A stretch of DNA of 17,792 nucleotides. Source: Candidatus Bruticola papionis. GTDB taxonomy: Bacteria; Vulcanimicrobiota; Xenobia; Xenobiales; Xenobiaceae. A program made the position numbers and the translations under genes. How positions within the stretch are numbered: position 1 is the first letter of the stretch; the number at the start of each line of letters is the position of its first letter. Where the stretch lies: contig DHKB01000054.1 in NCBI GenBank assembly GCA_002407045.1, positions 24,208 to 41,999 on the forward strand, read 5' to 3'. The notes under the pieces were generated by a model. The model did no database searches. It worked only from the letters and a program-made list of their open reading frames with translations, and was not told the origin of the DNA. Below are positions 1-8,009 of the stretch, in pieces.

Positions 1-19
1 AACAAAAAGCGCCACGCCT

Positions 20-2623
20 CTATGAAATTGGGAAAGTATTGGCTACAGCTTGTCGAGCCTCGGCAGCAGAATTGAGTCTACCTTCAAGGCGCTCTTGCAA
101 AGTCCATTTTAAAATTTGTGCAAATTGGGGACCAGGCTTGTAGCCCATATCAATTAGGTCGGCTCCTTTTAAAGGAGGCTCGACAAAGCGCAAAAAGCGC
201 ACGTAATCGGCAATGCGTTTTTTTACTAGAGAGTCGTCACTGTGGGCAGCCAGACAAATTACACCTTCTAAAGAATATTTGCACAAGCTTTTAAATATGG
301 CAGCATTGCCGATTTCGGGCGACCCCAAGGTGGCCAGCAACTGCTCTATTTTATCTTTAGTTAAAATCAGAAGTTTGTGAGCGCTGCCGGGGAAAAGTGC
401 GTAAGTTTTGATAAACTTGGCAATATCTTCCGGAGGCAATGAATCGAGTAGCAAGATATTTAAATAGAGCAGCGGCAAACTGGCTTCTTCTTGGAGCAGC
501 AAATCGCGATATTCACGCACTAAAATTTCCCCATTTTCCAAGTGAGCTCGAGCCGTTTCACTCAATTCTAAGCGGCTGTCCAAAGTTTGCAAAACTTGCA
601 ATTCATCCATGCGTATTAAACTATTGCGCGGCGAAGGTTCTTGCAAAATTTGCCAAAGTTCGTTGCCTAGGCGTTCGGGACTGACCATCTTCACTAAGCC
701 CATATTTACGGCCGAGCGTAGCAAATGGACAGTATTGCGATCCATATGGAAACCGTAGCGTTGTTCAAATTTTATAGCGCGGAAAATGCGCGTGGGATCA
801 TCAACAAAAGACAAATTGTGCAAAATACGCACTACGCCTTTTTCTAAATCGGAGCGAGCCCCGAAAAAGTCAATTAGCTGGCCGAAATTGTCTGGATCGA
901 GTTGCAAGGCCATGGCGTTAATGCTGAAGTCACGGCGGAAAAGATCTTGCTTAAGCGTACTGCCTTGGACATCAGGTAAAGCGGCCGGGCGTGTATAGGT
1001 TTCGGTGCGAGCTGTAACCACATCTAATTTTAAGCCGTCAGGCAAGCAAACTTGAGCAGTAGCAAAGGTTTCATGAACTTTACATATACCGTGTAGTTGC
1101 TGAGCCAGCACCTTGGCAAAAGCGATTCCGTCTCCTTCAGCGACTAAATCGATATCGTTATTAGCAATATGAAGCAACATATCGCGCACAAAACCGCCAA
1201 CAGCGAAGATCTTCAACCCTACTTCAGCGCCGATCTCTCCACAGCGCTTCAATAAAGTGAGAGTTTCAGCCTTTAAGCGCACAAATTCAACTGGTACCAA
1301 ATTGTTAGTGCCACCAGTAAAATTATCATTGGCGAAACTATTTAAGGCTCGCAAAATGTCGCTTTTGCTTACAATACCTACCAACTGGCCTTTATCTAAA
1401 ACAGGAGCGCAACCTAAAGCATTTTCTGTCAAAATACGGCGTACTTCAGCCATAGTTGTGGTGGGCTCAACAGTGGCGCAATCTTGATTAATATAAGTTT
1501 CTACAGGCTCACGTTGCAAACCGTGACCAAGTGCTTTATCTATATCAGCTCTGGAAAGCATACCCACAAAACGTTGATTGCGACAAGCACATACCGCCGA
1601 ATGGCTCATTTTTTGCAATTTTTCAGCCGCCTGAGCTACAGTCAAATGCTCTTCTAAATTGAGTCCTTCTACAGGAGAGCTCATCATGTCTTGAGCTGTG
1701 ACAACTCTAGGGGCTCGCGATTCAGCAATACTTTTAATTTCCTCAATCAGCTTATCCAAAGCATGAAGCTTAACACAAGCAAAAGCTGAAGTAGAATGGC
1801 CAGCGCCGCCGAGTTCGCGCAATACGGCAAATACATCTAAAGAAGCAGGTAAACTCCTAGCGACAATGTAAGAGCGCTTAGCCATATTGATTACACAGAA
1901 AAGCACCTCCGGATTTTCCACTTCCATAATTTGATCAGCTACAGAAGAAAGATCGTCCAAATGTTCATCTATTTGAGCAGAGACGAACATACACTGACGG
2001 CCGGCTACTTTCCAATATTGAATAGAGCCAAGTAATTTTTCAACTAAAAGCTTTTGCTCAGCGGTGAGACGGCGCTGTCCCAAGAGGGAGACGGCTTCCA
2101 AACTTCCCCCCTGCTTTACCATATAAGCTGCCGCCAAAATATCTTCGTAAGTAGTACCACTATAAGTGAGCGAGCCGGTCTCTTCGTAAAGACCAAGAAG
2201 GCACAAAGTAGCCTCAGCTGCCGATAAATTGATATTTCTCTTTTGCACTTCATGCAACAGAACCGTAACGGTAGAGCCATTTTCTTCAATAGACTCTAAA
2301 TCGCCCATAATAGATTGGTGAGTTGCTTTGTGGTTGTCGTAAATATGGACAGGGATATAAGGTTGAGTAACTAGATCGGAAAATTTTCCCAAACGATGAG
2401 GTTCGCGCACACCAACTAAAACAACCAGCTCGACAGGTTCGTTGTGATAGTCTTCCTCTTCCACAAGATCCAAAAATTTGCTGTTTTGTACAATAAATTC
2501 GCGAGTTTTGGGTTCAGCTTTGCCTATAAGATAGATCTTGCCTTCCGGATATAAGCGTCTGGCCAAAACCAGAGAAGCTAAAGCGTTAAAGTCAGTCCGG
2601 GAGTGGGATAGAATGATTTGCAC
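20..2623 (-). CDS. cca: CCA-adding tRNA nucleotidyltransferase fused to DHH/DHHA1 and CBS domains
   Basis: This cytoplasmic enzyme probably adds or repairs the 3' CCA (or only the terminal A) of tRNAs. At 867 residues it is about twice the length of a plain CCA enzyme. Residues 1-300 form a DHH/DHHA1 phosphoesterase-like domain (SHSRTDFNALAS at 6-17, YDNHK at 95-99, GGAGH at 272-276). Residues 310-430 form a CBS pair. The class II nucleotidyltransferase head follows: GGFVRD at 476-481, the metal-binding NDIDL at 489-493, RRDFSINAMA at 563-572 and DDPTRIFRAIKFEQRYGF at 608-624. The rest is the tRNA-binding neck and body. The DHH signature is altered to DNH, and the usual DxD of the first motif reads DFN, so phosphoesterase activity is doubtful. 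The start is GTG, with AGGAG 12 nt upstream. It lies 169 bp downstream of anmK behind an attenuator-like hairpin. The family call is certain; CCA versus A-only addition cannot be read from the sequence. Confidence 0.93.
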   Translation of the reverse strand: MQIILSHSRTDFNALASLVLARRLYPEGKIYLIGKAEPKTREFIVQNSKFLDLVEEEDYHNEPVELVVLVGVREPHRLGKFSDLVTQPYIPVHIYDNHKATHQSIMGDLESIEENGSTVTVLLHEVQKRNINLSAAEATLCLLGLYEETGSLTYSGTTYEDILAAAYMVKQGGSLEAVSLLGQRRLTAEQKLLVEKLLGSIQYWKVAGRQCMFVSAQIDEHLDDLSSVADQIMEVENPEVLFCVINMAKRSYIVARSLPASLDVFAVLRELGGAGHSTSAFACVKLHALDKLIEEIKSIAESRAPRVVTAQDMMSSPVEGLNLEEHLTVAQAAEKLQKMSHSAVCACRNQRFVGMLSRADIDKALGHGLQREPVETYINQDCATVEPTTTMAEVRRILTENALGCAPVLDKGQLVGIVSKSDILRALNSFANDNFTGGTNNLVPVEFVRLKAETLTLLKRCGEIGAEVGLKIFAVGGFVRDMLLHIANNDIDLVAEGDGIAFAKVLAQQLHGICKVHETFATAQVCLPDGLKLDVVTARTETYTRPAALPDVQGSTLKQDLFRRDFSINAMALQLDPDNFGQLIDFFGARSDLEKGVVRILHNLSFVDDPTRIFRAIKFEQRYGFHMDRNTVHLLRSAVNMGLVKMVSPERLGNELWQILQEPSPRNSLIRMDELQVLQTLDSRLELSETARAHLENGEILVREYRDLLLQEEASLPLLYLNILLLDSLPPEDIAKFIKTYALFPGSAHKLLILTKDKIEQLLATLGSPEIGNAAIFKSLCKYSLEGVICLAAHSDDSLVKKRIADYVRFLRFVEPPLKGADLIDMGYKPGPQFAQILKWTLQERLEGRLNSAAEARQAVANTFPIS

Positions 2624-2638
2624 TTCTAAGAAATGCTC

Positions 2639-2749
2639 CTATAAAAAACTCGGCACTTGTATGCCGGAATACAACCTGTCACGCCTAGCGACTTCGCTTA
2701 AAGCCAAAATGCTTCCCCCTTCGTCTATAGGCTTACTTATTGGCGCCAC
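2639..2749 (-). CDS. Possible 36-codon leader ORF before the CCA gene
   Basis: A GTG-started frame of 36 codons fills most of the gap between anmK and the CCA gene. Its TAG stop overlaps the AGGAG of the CCA gene, and its last codons run through the terminator-like hairpin. The peptide begins MAPISKPIDEGG and ends in IQVPSFL. No clear ribosome site precedes the GTG (AAAGG lies about 11 nt away), and I recognise no family. It may be a leader peptide that couples translation to the hairpin, or a chance frame. The same frame stays open upstream through the antisense-like alternative frame of anmK, which weakens the case. Confidence 0.2.
   Translation of the reverse strand: MAPISKPIDEGGSILALSEVARRDRLYSGIQVPSFL
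2643..2666 (-). terminator. Terminator-like hairpin directly upstream of the CCA gene (possible attenuator)
   Basis: Read on the minus strand, CGGCA pairs with TGCCG across a 6-base loop, and AG plus six T follow. The T run ends 2 nt before the AGGAG ribosome site of the CCA gene. A second hairpin, TTGTAT/ATACAA at 2657-2674, shares bases with this stem, so the two cannot form together. That is the layout of a terminator/antiterminator pair. It could equally be a weak anmK terminator with read-through, since the stem has only 5 bp. Confidence 0.5.
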
Positions 2750-2792
2750 ATAACTATAAACCTTTAAACCGCTACAAACTTGCTCTGGCAGT

Positions 2793-3989
2793 CTATGGCA
2801 AGACAATTTTACCCAAACAACAAGGACGAGAAGCTCCAGTAGCGCCAGGCAAATTGCTGCTCTTGCCCAACATAGTGCAATGAGCAAATAGAGTAAAAGC
2901 CATAGCCTCTCTAGCTTGAGTAGGTACACCACATGCTTCCATATCGACAAAGCTCACTGAATTGGGCAAGCGCTCACGCAATTGCTTCATAATAGCCAAA
3001 TTATGCACGCCTCCGCCACCAGTAAGCACTTGGCAAGTCGCCGAACCCACAAAACGCAGTATGTGTAAAGCTATAGCTTCAGCCGTCAAAGCAGCAGCTG
3101 TGCACATAATATCGGCACCAGGCCAGCCTTTTTGTTTGGCTTGATCGACTAAGCGGTCGGCTAAGGGAGCGCCAAACTCCTCGCGTCCAGTAGACTTAGG
3201 AGAAGGCAAACTAAAATAAGGATGTTGCAAGAGCTGCTCCAGCAATTCGGGAATAACTTTGCCACTTAAAGCGTAACGGCCCTCGAAGTCGCAAGGCTGC
3301 TGCAAATATATTTCCGCTAAGCGATCACAGACAGCATTGCCAGGGCCACAATCACAAGCTAAACATTCACCTTCAGCCGGAATATAAGTAATATTGGACA
3401 TACCACCTATATTGAGAGCAATGCGATCGCAATTAGAGGTGTGGAAAAGAAGACTGTCGGCAAAAGGAACTAAAGGAGCCCCCTGGCCGCCAACAGCTAG
3501 ATCCTGCGGGCGGAAATCACAAACGGTAATAATGCCAGTGCGCTCGGCAATAACAGCCCCCTCGCCTATTTGCAAAGTAGCTCGCACTGGGAAGCCGAGA
3601 TAATCGGCAGCTTGAGGTAAGTGGCAAATCGTTTGGCCATGAGAAGCCACTAAATCGATATGGGAATTTTCTCCAGCTTGGCGACATTCTTCCTGAAGAT
3701 GCAATACAGCTTGAGCCAACAATTCCCCCATCAGCCAATGCATTCTGGTAATTTCTTCTGTATTGGCCTGATTGCGACAAATATCCAACAAACGGCTTCT
3801 CACTTGCTTAGGCAAAGGCAAAGAACTCATGCGCACAAACTGCGGCCGATTATCGTGCATTTCCACTAGCACAGCATCTATAGCATCTATAGAGGTGCCG
3901 GACATTAGACCAACAATACGAGGAGTAGATAAATTTTGGTAGTTATTAAGCATATCCATAAAGAACAGCCAGCTCTTTCTTTCCGGCAC
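2793..3989 (-). CDS. anmK: Anhydro-N-acetylmuramic acid kinase
   Basis: AnmK opens the 1,6-anhydro ring of anhydro-MurNAc and phosphorylates it with ATP to MurNAc-6-phosphate, a cytoplasmic step of peptidoglycan recycling. The 398 residues carry the family signatures in order: GLMSGTSIDAID at 27-38, SHGQTICH at 116-123, GGQGAPLVP at 167-175, NIGGMSN at 193-199, CGPGN at 214-218, GGGGVHN at 324-330, EAMAF at 361-365 and the typical ending ATGASRPCCLGKIVLP. The usual DG in MSGTSxDGxD is DA here, probably tolerated. The start is unsure: GTG at 3989 has AAGG 5 nt upstream, while ATG at 3959 or 3953 would give a more usual N-terminus. It lies downstream of uppP and murI but behind a strong terminator, so it is probably a separate unit. 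Confidence 0.95.
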   Translation of the reverse strand: MPERKSWLFFMDMLNNYQNLSTPRIVGLMSGTSIDAIDAVLVEMHDNRPQFVRMSSLPLPKQVRSRLLDICRNQANTEEITRMHWLMGELLAQAVLHLQEECRQAGENSHIDLVASHGQTICHLPQAADYLGFPVRATLQIGEGAVIAERTGIITVCDFRPQDLAVGGQGAPLVPFADSLLFHTSNCDRIALNIGGMSNITYIPAEGECLACDCGPGNAVCDRLAEIYLQQPCDFEGRYALSGKVIPELLEQLLQHPYFSLPSPKSTGREEFGAPLADRLVDQAKQKGWPGADIMCTAAALTAEAIALHILRFVGSATCQVLTGGGGVHNLAIMKQLRERLPNSVSFVDMEACGVPTQAREAMAFTLFAHCTMLGKSSNLPGATGASRPCCLGKIVLP

Positions 3990-4045
3990 TTCGGCCTTTT
4001 TTTATTTTTTAGCGAATTATGAGAAATAATTTTTCTGCAACAATT

Positions 4046-4083
4046 AAAAAACCGCCCGAACGCCAATTAGAACGTTCTGGCGG
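4046..4083 (-). terminator. Intrinsic terminator of murI-uppP
   Basis: On the minus strand CCGCCAGAACG pairs with CGTTCGGGCGG (11 positions, one mismatch) across a 10-base loop, followed at once by six T. It lies about 60 bp after the uppP stop and separates it from anmK. There is no T run on the other strand. Confidence 0.88.
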
Positions 4084-4144
4084 CCATACAACTTCAGCTA
4101 TTCAACCAATTAGCTACGGCTGAAACCTTAAGCGATTCGCCAAA

Positions 4145-5053
4145 TTAGGCTGCATAAAGCAAGGCCCAAAGAGCGATAACAATACCGGCAACCATACGAT
4201 AGTAGGCGAAACCTTTGAAATTGTTGGAAGAAACGTAGCGTAAAAGCCAACCAATAGCTAAAAAAGCAGTAATGAAAGAGACGATGGTACCTACAGAGAG
4301 GGCTCCCAAGCCTCCAACCTCCACCACTTTTTGATAATTACGCACTAAAGTATAAATAGTAGCTGCGCCCAAAGTGGGAATAGATAAGAAGAAAGAAAAA
4401 TCGGTAGCTTGGGAGCGATTCAAACCTACCAAAAGGCCGCCGACAATAGTAGAGCCGGAACGAGAAACACCAGGAATAAGCGAGAAACACTGAGCTACGC
4501 CAATCCACAAAGCTTGCTTATAGGTGAGAGCTTTATCTTCAGTCTTGATTCCGTCGGCAGCATTAGCAATTTCATCGGAAGTTTTAGTTTCGGCTTGTTT
4601 ATCTTTATCAGAAGGCTCACGGTCGACAACTAAAAGGATAATACCGCCAATAAAGAGGGTTGCCGCTATAACATAAGCTTGCAAGAGACCATCGCCTAAA
4701 AGGATATCAATCCAATTGTGTACTAACAAACCAACCACGGCAGCAGGCAGAAAAGCCAGGAAAAGGCTAACCCAAAAGTGACAAGCGGAACCTTCTTGAC
4801 GCCAATCGAGAGCATTTTTATTACCGGAAAAAAGCTGAGAGGCCTTTTCCCATAAACGCTTCCAATAGTAGATAACTACAGCAATAATGGCGCCTAGCTG
4901 AATGACAATTTCAAAGGTGCCCGAGGTATTGGCTGCGCCAATAAGTTGCGAGCAAACCAAAAGGTGGCCAGTAGAAGAGATGGGCAAAAATTCGGTGACA
5001 CCTTCTACGACACCTAAGATAAAAGACTGAAGAAGAGTAATCTGTTCTGGCAT
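4145..5053 (-). CDS. uppP: Undecaprenyl-diphosphate phosphatase (BacA family)
   Basis: This integral membrane enzyme removes one phosphate from undecaprenyl diphosphate, so the lipid carrier can be reused for peptidoglycan and surface polysaccharides; overproduction gives bacitracin tolerance in known cases. Both family signatures are present: EGVTEFLPISSTGH at 17-30, with the two catalytic-region glutamates, and PGVSRSGST at 194-202, with the phosphate-binding arginine. Most of the remainder is hydrophobic helices, as expected. Residues 144-178 form an unusually long charged stretch between helices (DREPSDKDKQAETK and onward), so 302 residues is somewhat longer than the usual 265-280. It lies 30 bp after murI in one unit that ends in a strong terminator. 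The ribosome site is weak (GGAA about 12 nt upstream), which suggests coupling to murI. Confidence 0.95.
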   Translation of the reverse strand: MPEQITLLQSFILGVVEGVTEFLPISSTGHLLVCSQLIGAANTSGTFEIVIQLGAIIAVVIYYWKRLWEKASQLFSGNKNALDWRQEGSACHFWVSLFLAFLPAAVVGLLVHNWIDILLGDGLLQAYVIAATLFIGGIILLVVDREPSDKDKQAETKTSDEIANAADGIKTEDKALTYKQALWIGVAQCFSLIPGVSRSGSTIVGGLLVGLNRSQATDFSFFLSIPTLGAATIYTLVRNYQKVVEVGGLGALSVGTIVSFITAFLAIGWLLRYVSSNNFKGFAYYRMVAGIVIALWALLYAA

Positions 5054-5083
5054 ATTTTTTACAAGTTCCGTTCTTTATGCTGC

Positions 5084-5917
5084 TTATTTTTTAGAAAGTT
5101 CGACTCTTTCCACCGGGCCTATGGCGTGGCCTAAGAGCTGGCTGCCTATCTTGGCAAAATCGGTTGCACTGCCACTAGCTTGATAAAGACGCGAAGCTTT
5201 GGCATCCGAAGCTTTACAATCAAAGCCTAATTCGCGCAAACGCTTAACAACATAACGAGCCGGATCGATTATTTTTAAGTCGGAACCGACCAGCTCTTCA
5301 ATTACCGGGCGCACGAAAGGATAATGAGTACAGCCTAAAATTAAAGTATCTACACCGGCTTCCTGCAAGGGGCGCAAATATTCACGCACTGCTTCGTGAG
5401 CTTCAGGGCCACTAACTAAGCCTTTTTCAATAAGCGGAACCAATTTGGGACAGCCTACAGGAGTAACCTTAACTGTAGAAGCAACCGTTTCACCTTTTAA
5501 AGAAGCACTTGCATGAGCTTGGGCACAAGCTTTTTCATAGGCACCGCTAGCTGCAGTAAGTGGATTGGCCATTAGACCGATACGACCGTTGCGAGTAGCT
5601 CTTACTGCAGCCTTAGCAGCTTCATCGATAATACCGATAATAGGAGCCGGTGACCAAGCAGCTACATGATCAAAAGCTAAAGCCGAAGAAGTATTACAAG
5701 CCATAACTAAAACTTCAGCTCCACTACTAATCAGATGATGACATATAGCATCAATTAAGCTGACCACTTCAGAGACACTGCGATTACCGTAAGGAACATG
5801 TTGCGTATCGCCAAAAAATATAAAAGGTACGCCGGGAAGCTCTCTGTCAATTTGCTCAGCGACAGTCAAGCCTCCGACTCCTGAGTCGAAGACACCAATA
5901 AGATGGGAATCCTGCAT
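5084..5917 (-). CDS. murI: Glutamate racemase
   Basis: MurI interconverts L- and D-glutamate and supplies the D-glutamate of the peptidoglycan stem peptide. Family landmarks are GVFDSGVGGLTV at 8-19, VPYGNRS at 41-47, the first catalytic cysteine C74 in MACNTSS and the second, C196, in GCTHYP. The length of 277 residues is normal. The ATG start has AGAGG 5 nt upstream (5923-5927), and a TTGACA promoter stands just beyond it. It heads a two-gene unit with uppP, so it joins a precursor-supply enzyme to a carrier-recycling enzyme of the same wall pathway. Confidence 0.96.
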   Translation of the reverse strand: MQDSHLIGVFDSGVGGLTVAEQIDRELPGVPFIFFGDTQHVPYGNRSVSEVVSLIDAICHHLISSGAEVLVMACNTSSALAFDHVAAWSPAPIIGIIDEAAKAAVRATRNGRIGLMANPLTAASGAYEKACAQAHASASLKGETVASTVKVTPVGCPKLVPLIEKGLVSGPEAHEAVREYLRPLQEAGVDTLILGCTHYPFVRPVIEELVGSDLKIIDPARYVVKRLRELGFDCKASDAKASRLYQASGSATDFAKIGSQLLGHAIGPVERVELSKK

Positions 5918-5940
5918 GATAACCTCTGTCTAGAGTTTGC

Positions 5941-5968
5941 TCTATAACACAAACTCGATAGATGTCAA
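5941..5968 (-). promoter_or_regulatory. Sigma-70-type promoter of murI-uppP
   Basis: On the minus strand a perfect TTGACA (5963-5968) is followed by a 16-base spacer and TATAGA (5941-5946). Transcription would start about 15-20 nt upstream of the AGAGG ribosome site. The -35 box begins inside the T run of the preceding gene's terminator. Confidence 0.65.
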
Positions 5969-6019
5969 AAAAATTTAACCTATTAGAGCCACCTTCATCT
6001 AAAATAGCTCTAACAGGTT
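5967..6019 (-). terminator. Intrinsic terminator of the PLP lyase-like gene
   Basis: On the minus strand AACCTGTTAGAGC pairs with GCTCTAATAGGTT over 13 bp (one G-U pair) around a 17-base loop, followed by AAA and seven T. It begins about 20 bp after the gene's stop codon, and its T run merges with the murI -35 box. Confidence 0.88.
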
Positions 6020-6037
6020 GTGCTAAAGGAGAATTTT

Positions 6038-7318
6038 TTACAAAAGAGAGCAATTTTTCATCTCTTGCAATGCCCTAAGTACACCAATTTGTACATGAGC
6101 AAAACTCACGCCACCTTGCATATAGCAGCCGTAGGGAGCTCGCACTGGGCAATCGGCTGAAAGTTCAATAGAAGAGCCCTGGATAAAAGTACCACCAGCC
6201 ATAATGACGGGATCATCATAACCAGGCTGCTGCAAAGGAATAGGACAAGCGCTGTGATCGACAGGTCCAGACTTCTGAATGCCCAAACAAAAAGCTTTTT
6301 GTCCTTCTTCAGAGCCGACACGTACAGCTTGTATGATGTCGCTACGCGGATCGTTCCACTTGGGAAATACTTCCAAGCCACAATTTTCCATAACCCATGC
6401 TCCCCAGACAGCCCCTTCCAAAGCAGCTCCAACTATAATGGGAGCCATGAAAAGGCCCTGAGCCAATAAGCGATTGTAGCCTAAAGTAGGCCCTTCGTCG
6501 GGACCAATACCAGGAGCCGTCAGACGCTCCATAGCTCCTTCTACACAGTCGCTGTCTCCAGCAATATAGCCTCCGCAAGGAGAAATAGATCCGCCTAAGT
6601 TTTTAATAAGGGAACCGGCTACAACATTGGCGCCAATTTCTGTAGGCTCAACCGTATCTACTAATTCGCCATAACAATTATCTACCATAACTTTAACTTG
6701 AGGGGCTAAGCTATGGACTAAATCTATAGCTTTTTTCATCTCCGATAACGACAAAGAAGGACGCCAAGCATAACCTCGAGAGCGTTGCAACAGCACCATA
6801 GCTGTCTTTTCATTTAAGCTCTTTTTGACGCCTTCCAAATCGATATGGCCGTCGGCTAATAAATCGACTTGACGATAATTAACTCCCCAGTAGGCTAAAG
6901 AACCGCGCTTAGCTTCACCTATGCCTATAACTGGATGCATAGTATCGTAGGGCAATCCTGTAATACTAAGCAATTCATCTCCAGGCTTCAAAGTGCCAAA
7001 AAGAGCGGCAGCTAGAGCATGGGTTCCGGAAACGAATTGCAAGCGCATGGCGCCAGATTGAGCGCGGAAAATTTTGGCAATAGCCTCATCTAAGACATCG
7101 CGACCACTATCACTGAAGCCGTATCCGGTAGTGGGGAAAAAGTGCCCCTCCATAAGGCCGACTTCCTGCAAAACTTGCAAAACTTTCCATTGATTTATAG
7201 AGGCATTCTGCCTAATCTGCTCACGCAATTCTGCAGTAGCTTTCATGCCCTCGGCGGCGATATCAGCTAAATCTGAAGCTATGCCTAAATTTAATAAAGA
7301 ATCTTTCCAACTAGACAT
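6038..7318 (-). CDS. Methionine gamma-lyase family PLP protein (YnbB / 'aluminium resistance' type)
   Basis: This is a fold-type I PLP enzyme of the Cys/Met-metabolism superfamily, in the subfamily named 'methionine gamma-lyase family' or 'aluminium resistance protein' (B. subtilis YnbB). The true substrate of that subfamily is poorly established. In the longer GTG-start numbering (residue 1 at 7345), FVSGTHALAAALFG at 104-117 is the phosphate-binding region, VDNCYGE at 221-227 holds the aspartate for the pyridine nitrogen, and GSLIKNLGG at 244-252 holds K248, the expected Schiff-base lysine. I prefer the ATG at 7318, because the upstream GTG at 7345 has no ribosome site; this gives 426 residues. 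It has its own promoter and terminator, so it is monocistronic, with a leader of about 170 nt that holds a long hairpin. The family call is firm; the reaction is unknown. Confidence 0.88.
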   Translation of the reverse strand: MSSWKDSLLNLGIASDLADIAAEGMKATAELREQIRQNASINQWKVLQVLQEVGLMEGHFFPTTGYGFSDSGRDVLDEAIAKIFRAQSGAMRLQFVSGTHALAAALFGTLKPGDELLSITGLPYDTMHPVIGIGEAKRGSLAYWGVNYRQVDLLADGHIDLEGVKKSLNEKTAMVLLQRSRGYAWRPSLSLSEMKKAIDLVHSLAPQVKVMVDNCYGELVDTVEPTEIGANVVAGSLIKNLGGSISPCGGYIAGDSDCVEGAMERLTAPGIGPDEGPTLGYNRLLAQGLFMAPIIVGAALEGAVWGAWVMENCGLEVFPKWNDPRSDIIQAVRVGSEEGQKAFCLGIQKSGPVDHSACPIPLQQPGYDDPVIMAGGTFIQGSSIELSADCPVRAPYGCYMQGGVSFAHVQIGVLRALQEMKNCSLL

Positions 7319-7424
7319 TATTTGTCCATCTTTTCTCCGGCTCACACAGCCGCGCGGTTATATCCATGCAGCCCTAACTACGCAAATAACAAAAGAATAT
7401 CTATAATGAGACTGCACCAGAAAA

Positions 7425-7478
7425 TGCCGATCGCTCAAAGCAAAATGTTGAAAAAGGCATTCTGCTGCTCAATCGGCA
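7425..7478 (-). other. Long stem-loop in the leader of the PLP gene
   Basis: In minus-strand RNA an outer stem TGCCGAT/ATCGGCA (7 bp) encloses an inner stem AGCAGAATG/CATTTTGCT (9 bp, one G-U) with a 10-base loop. It lies downstream of the predicted promoter and about 100 nt before the start codon. Only TTTTC follows it, so it is either a weak terminator after fabZ or a structured leader. I do not recognise a known riboswitch. Confidence 0.55.
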
Positions 7479-7491
7479 CATTCACTAAACA

Positions 7492-7520
7492 ATAATAAAT
7501 GTATATGCAAAAAGTTGCAA
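7492..7520 (-). promoter_or_regulatory. Predicted promoter of the PLP gene
   Basis: On the minus strand TTGCAA (7515-7520), a 17-base spacer and TATTAT (7492-7497) start right after the fabZ stop codon. The -10 matches consensus at 5 of 6 positions and the -35 at 4 of 6. Confidence 0.5.
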
Positions 7521-8009
7521 CTAATTGCGGTCGGCAATAGCAAACATCAGAACTCCGTCAGCTCTGAGTTCACCATTTACCAAACATTGAGATCTCATCT
7601 TGCCTACTCCGCGGCGCATTCCGCGAGTTTCGACGCGCAAATCTAAAGTATCGCCAGGCACAGGAGCCTTACCGAAGGTGCAATCCTCGATAGTAGCGAA
7701 CAAAATCAGCTTGCCTTCATAATCGGGATGATTGAGAACACAAGCAGCTCCCAACTGAGCCATAATCTCGACCAAAATTGGCTTGGGCAATTCAGGCTTG
7801 CCATCAAAATGATGTTTAAAGAAATACTCTTCGCCAGTTAATTTTTTTAAGCCGCGGGCGCAATTGAGGCCATCGTAATAAGAGACCTCGTCAACAAGCA
7901 AAAAAGGATCGCGGTGAGGCAGAACTTGCTTAATTCTTTCCAAGTCCATGCTAGGACCTTGGTCGCCGCCTTCAATCTCAATAATTTGACTCTCAGTTAA
8001 ATCGGTCAC
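7521..8009 (-). CDS. fabZ: 3-hydroxyacyl-ACP dehydratase, FabZ type
   Basis: This is a hot-dog fold dehydratase that would remove water from beta-hydroxyacyl-ACP in fatty acid elongation. LPHRDPFLLVDE at 30-41 is the family signature. The catalytic histidine is H67 in KHHFDGKP and the catalytic glutamate is E81 in ILVEIMAQ. The usual PGV before the glutamate helix reads PKPIL here, a small departure, so an acyl-group specificity different from classical FabZ is possible. The start is unsure. GTG at 8009 has GGAG 14 nt away across a hairpin and gives 162 residues. ATG at 7949 (residue 21) has AAGG 7 nt upstream and gives 142 residues, closer to the usual length. No other fatty-acid gene adjoins it, and it diverges from the membrane-protein gene at 8142. 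Confidence 0.88.
   Translation of the reverse strand: MTDLTESQIIEIEGGDQGPSMDLERIKQVLPHRDPFLLVDEVSYYDGLNCARGLKKLTGEEYFFKHHFDGKPELPKPILVEIMAQLGAACVLNHPDYEGKLILFATIEDCTFGKAPVPGDTLDLRVETRGMRRGVGKMRSQCLVNGELRADGVLMFAIADRN

Noticed and set aside
2793..2950. Minus-strand 103-codon frame that overlaps the 3' end of anmK
   Set aside because: Its first half is the other frame of well-conserved anmK codons and is Leu-rich nonsense. Only its last 36 codons, outside anmK, were kept as a weak leader-ORF candidate.
3990..4045. Promoter of anmK (TTGCAG and TAATTC-like boxes on the minus strand)
   Set aside because: Spacing is 15 or less and the boxes are poor; a promoter is expected here after the uppP terminator, but I cannot place it.
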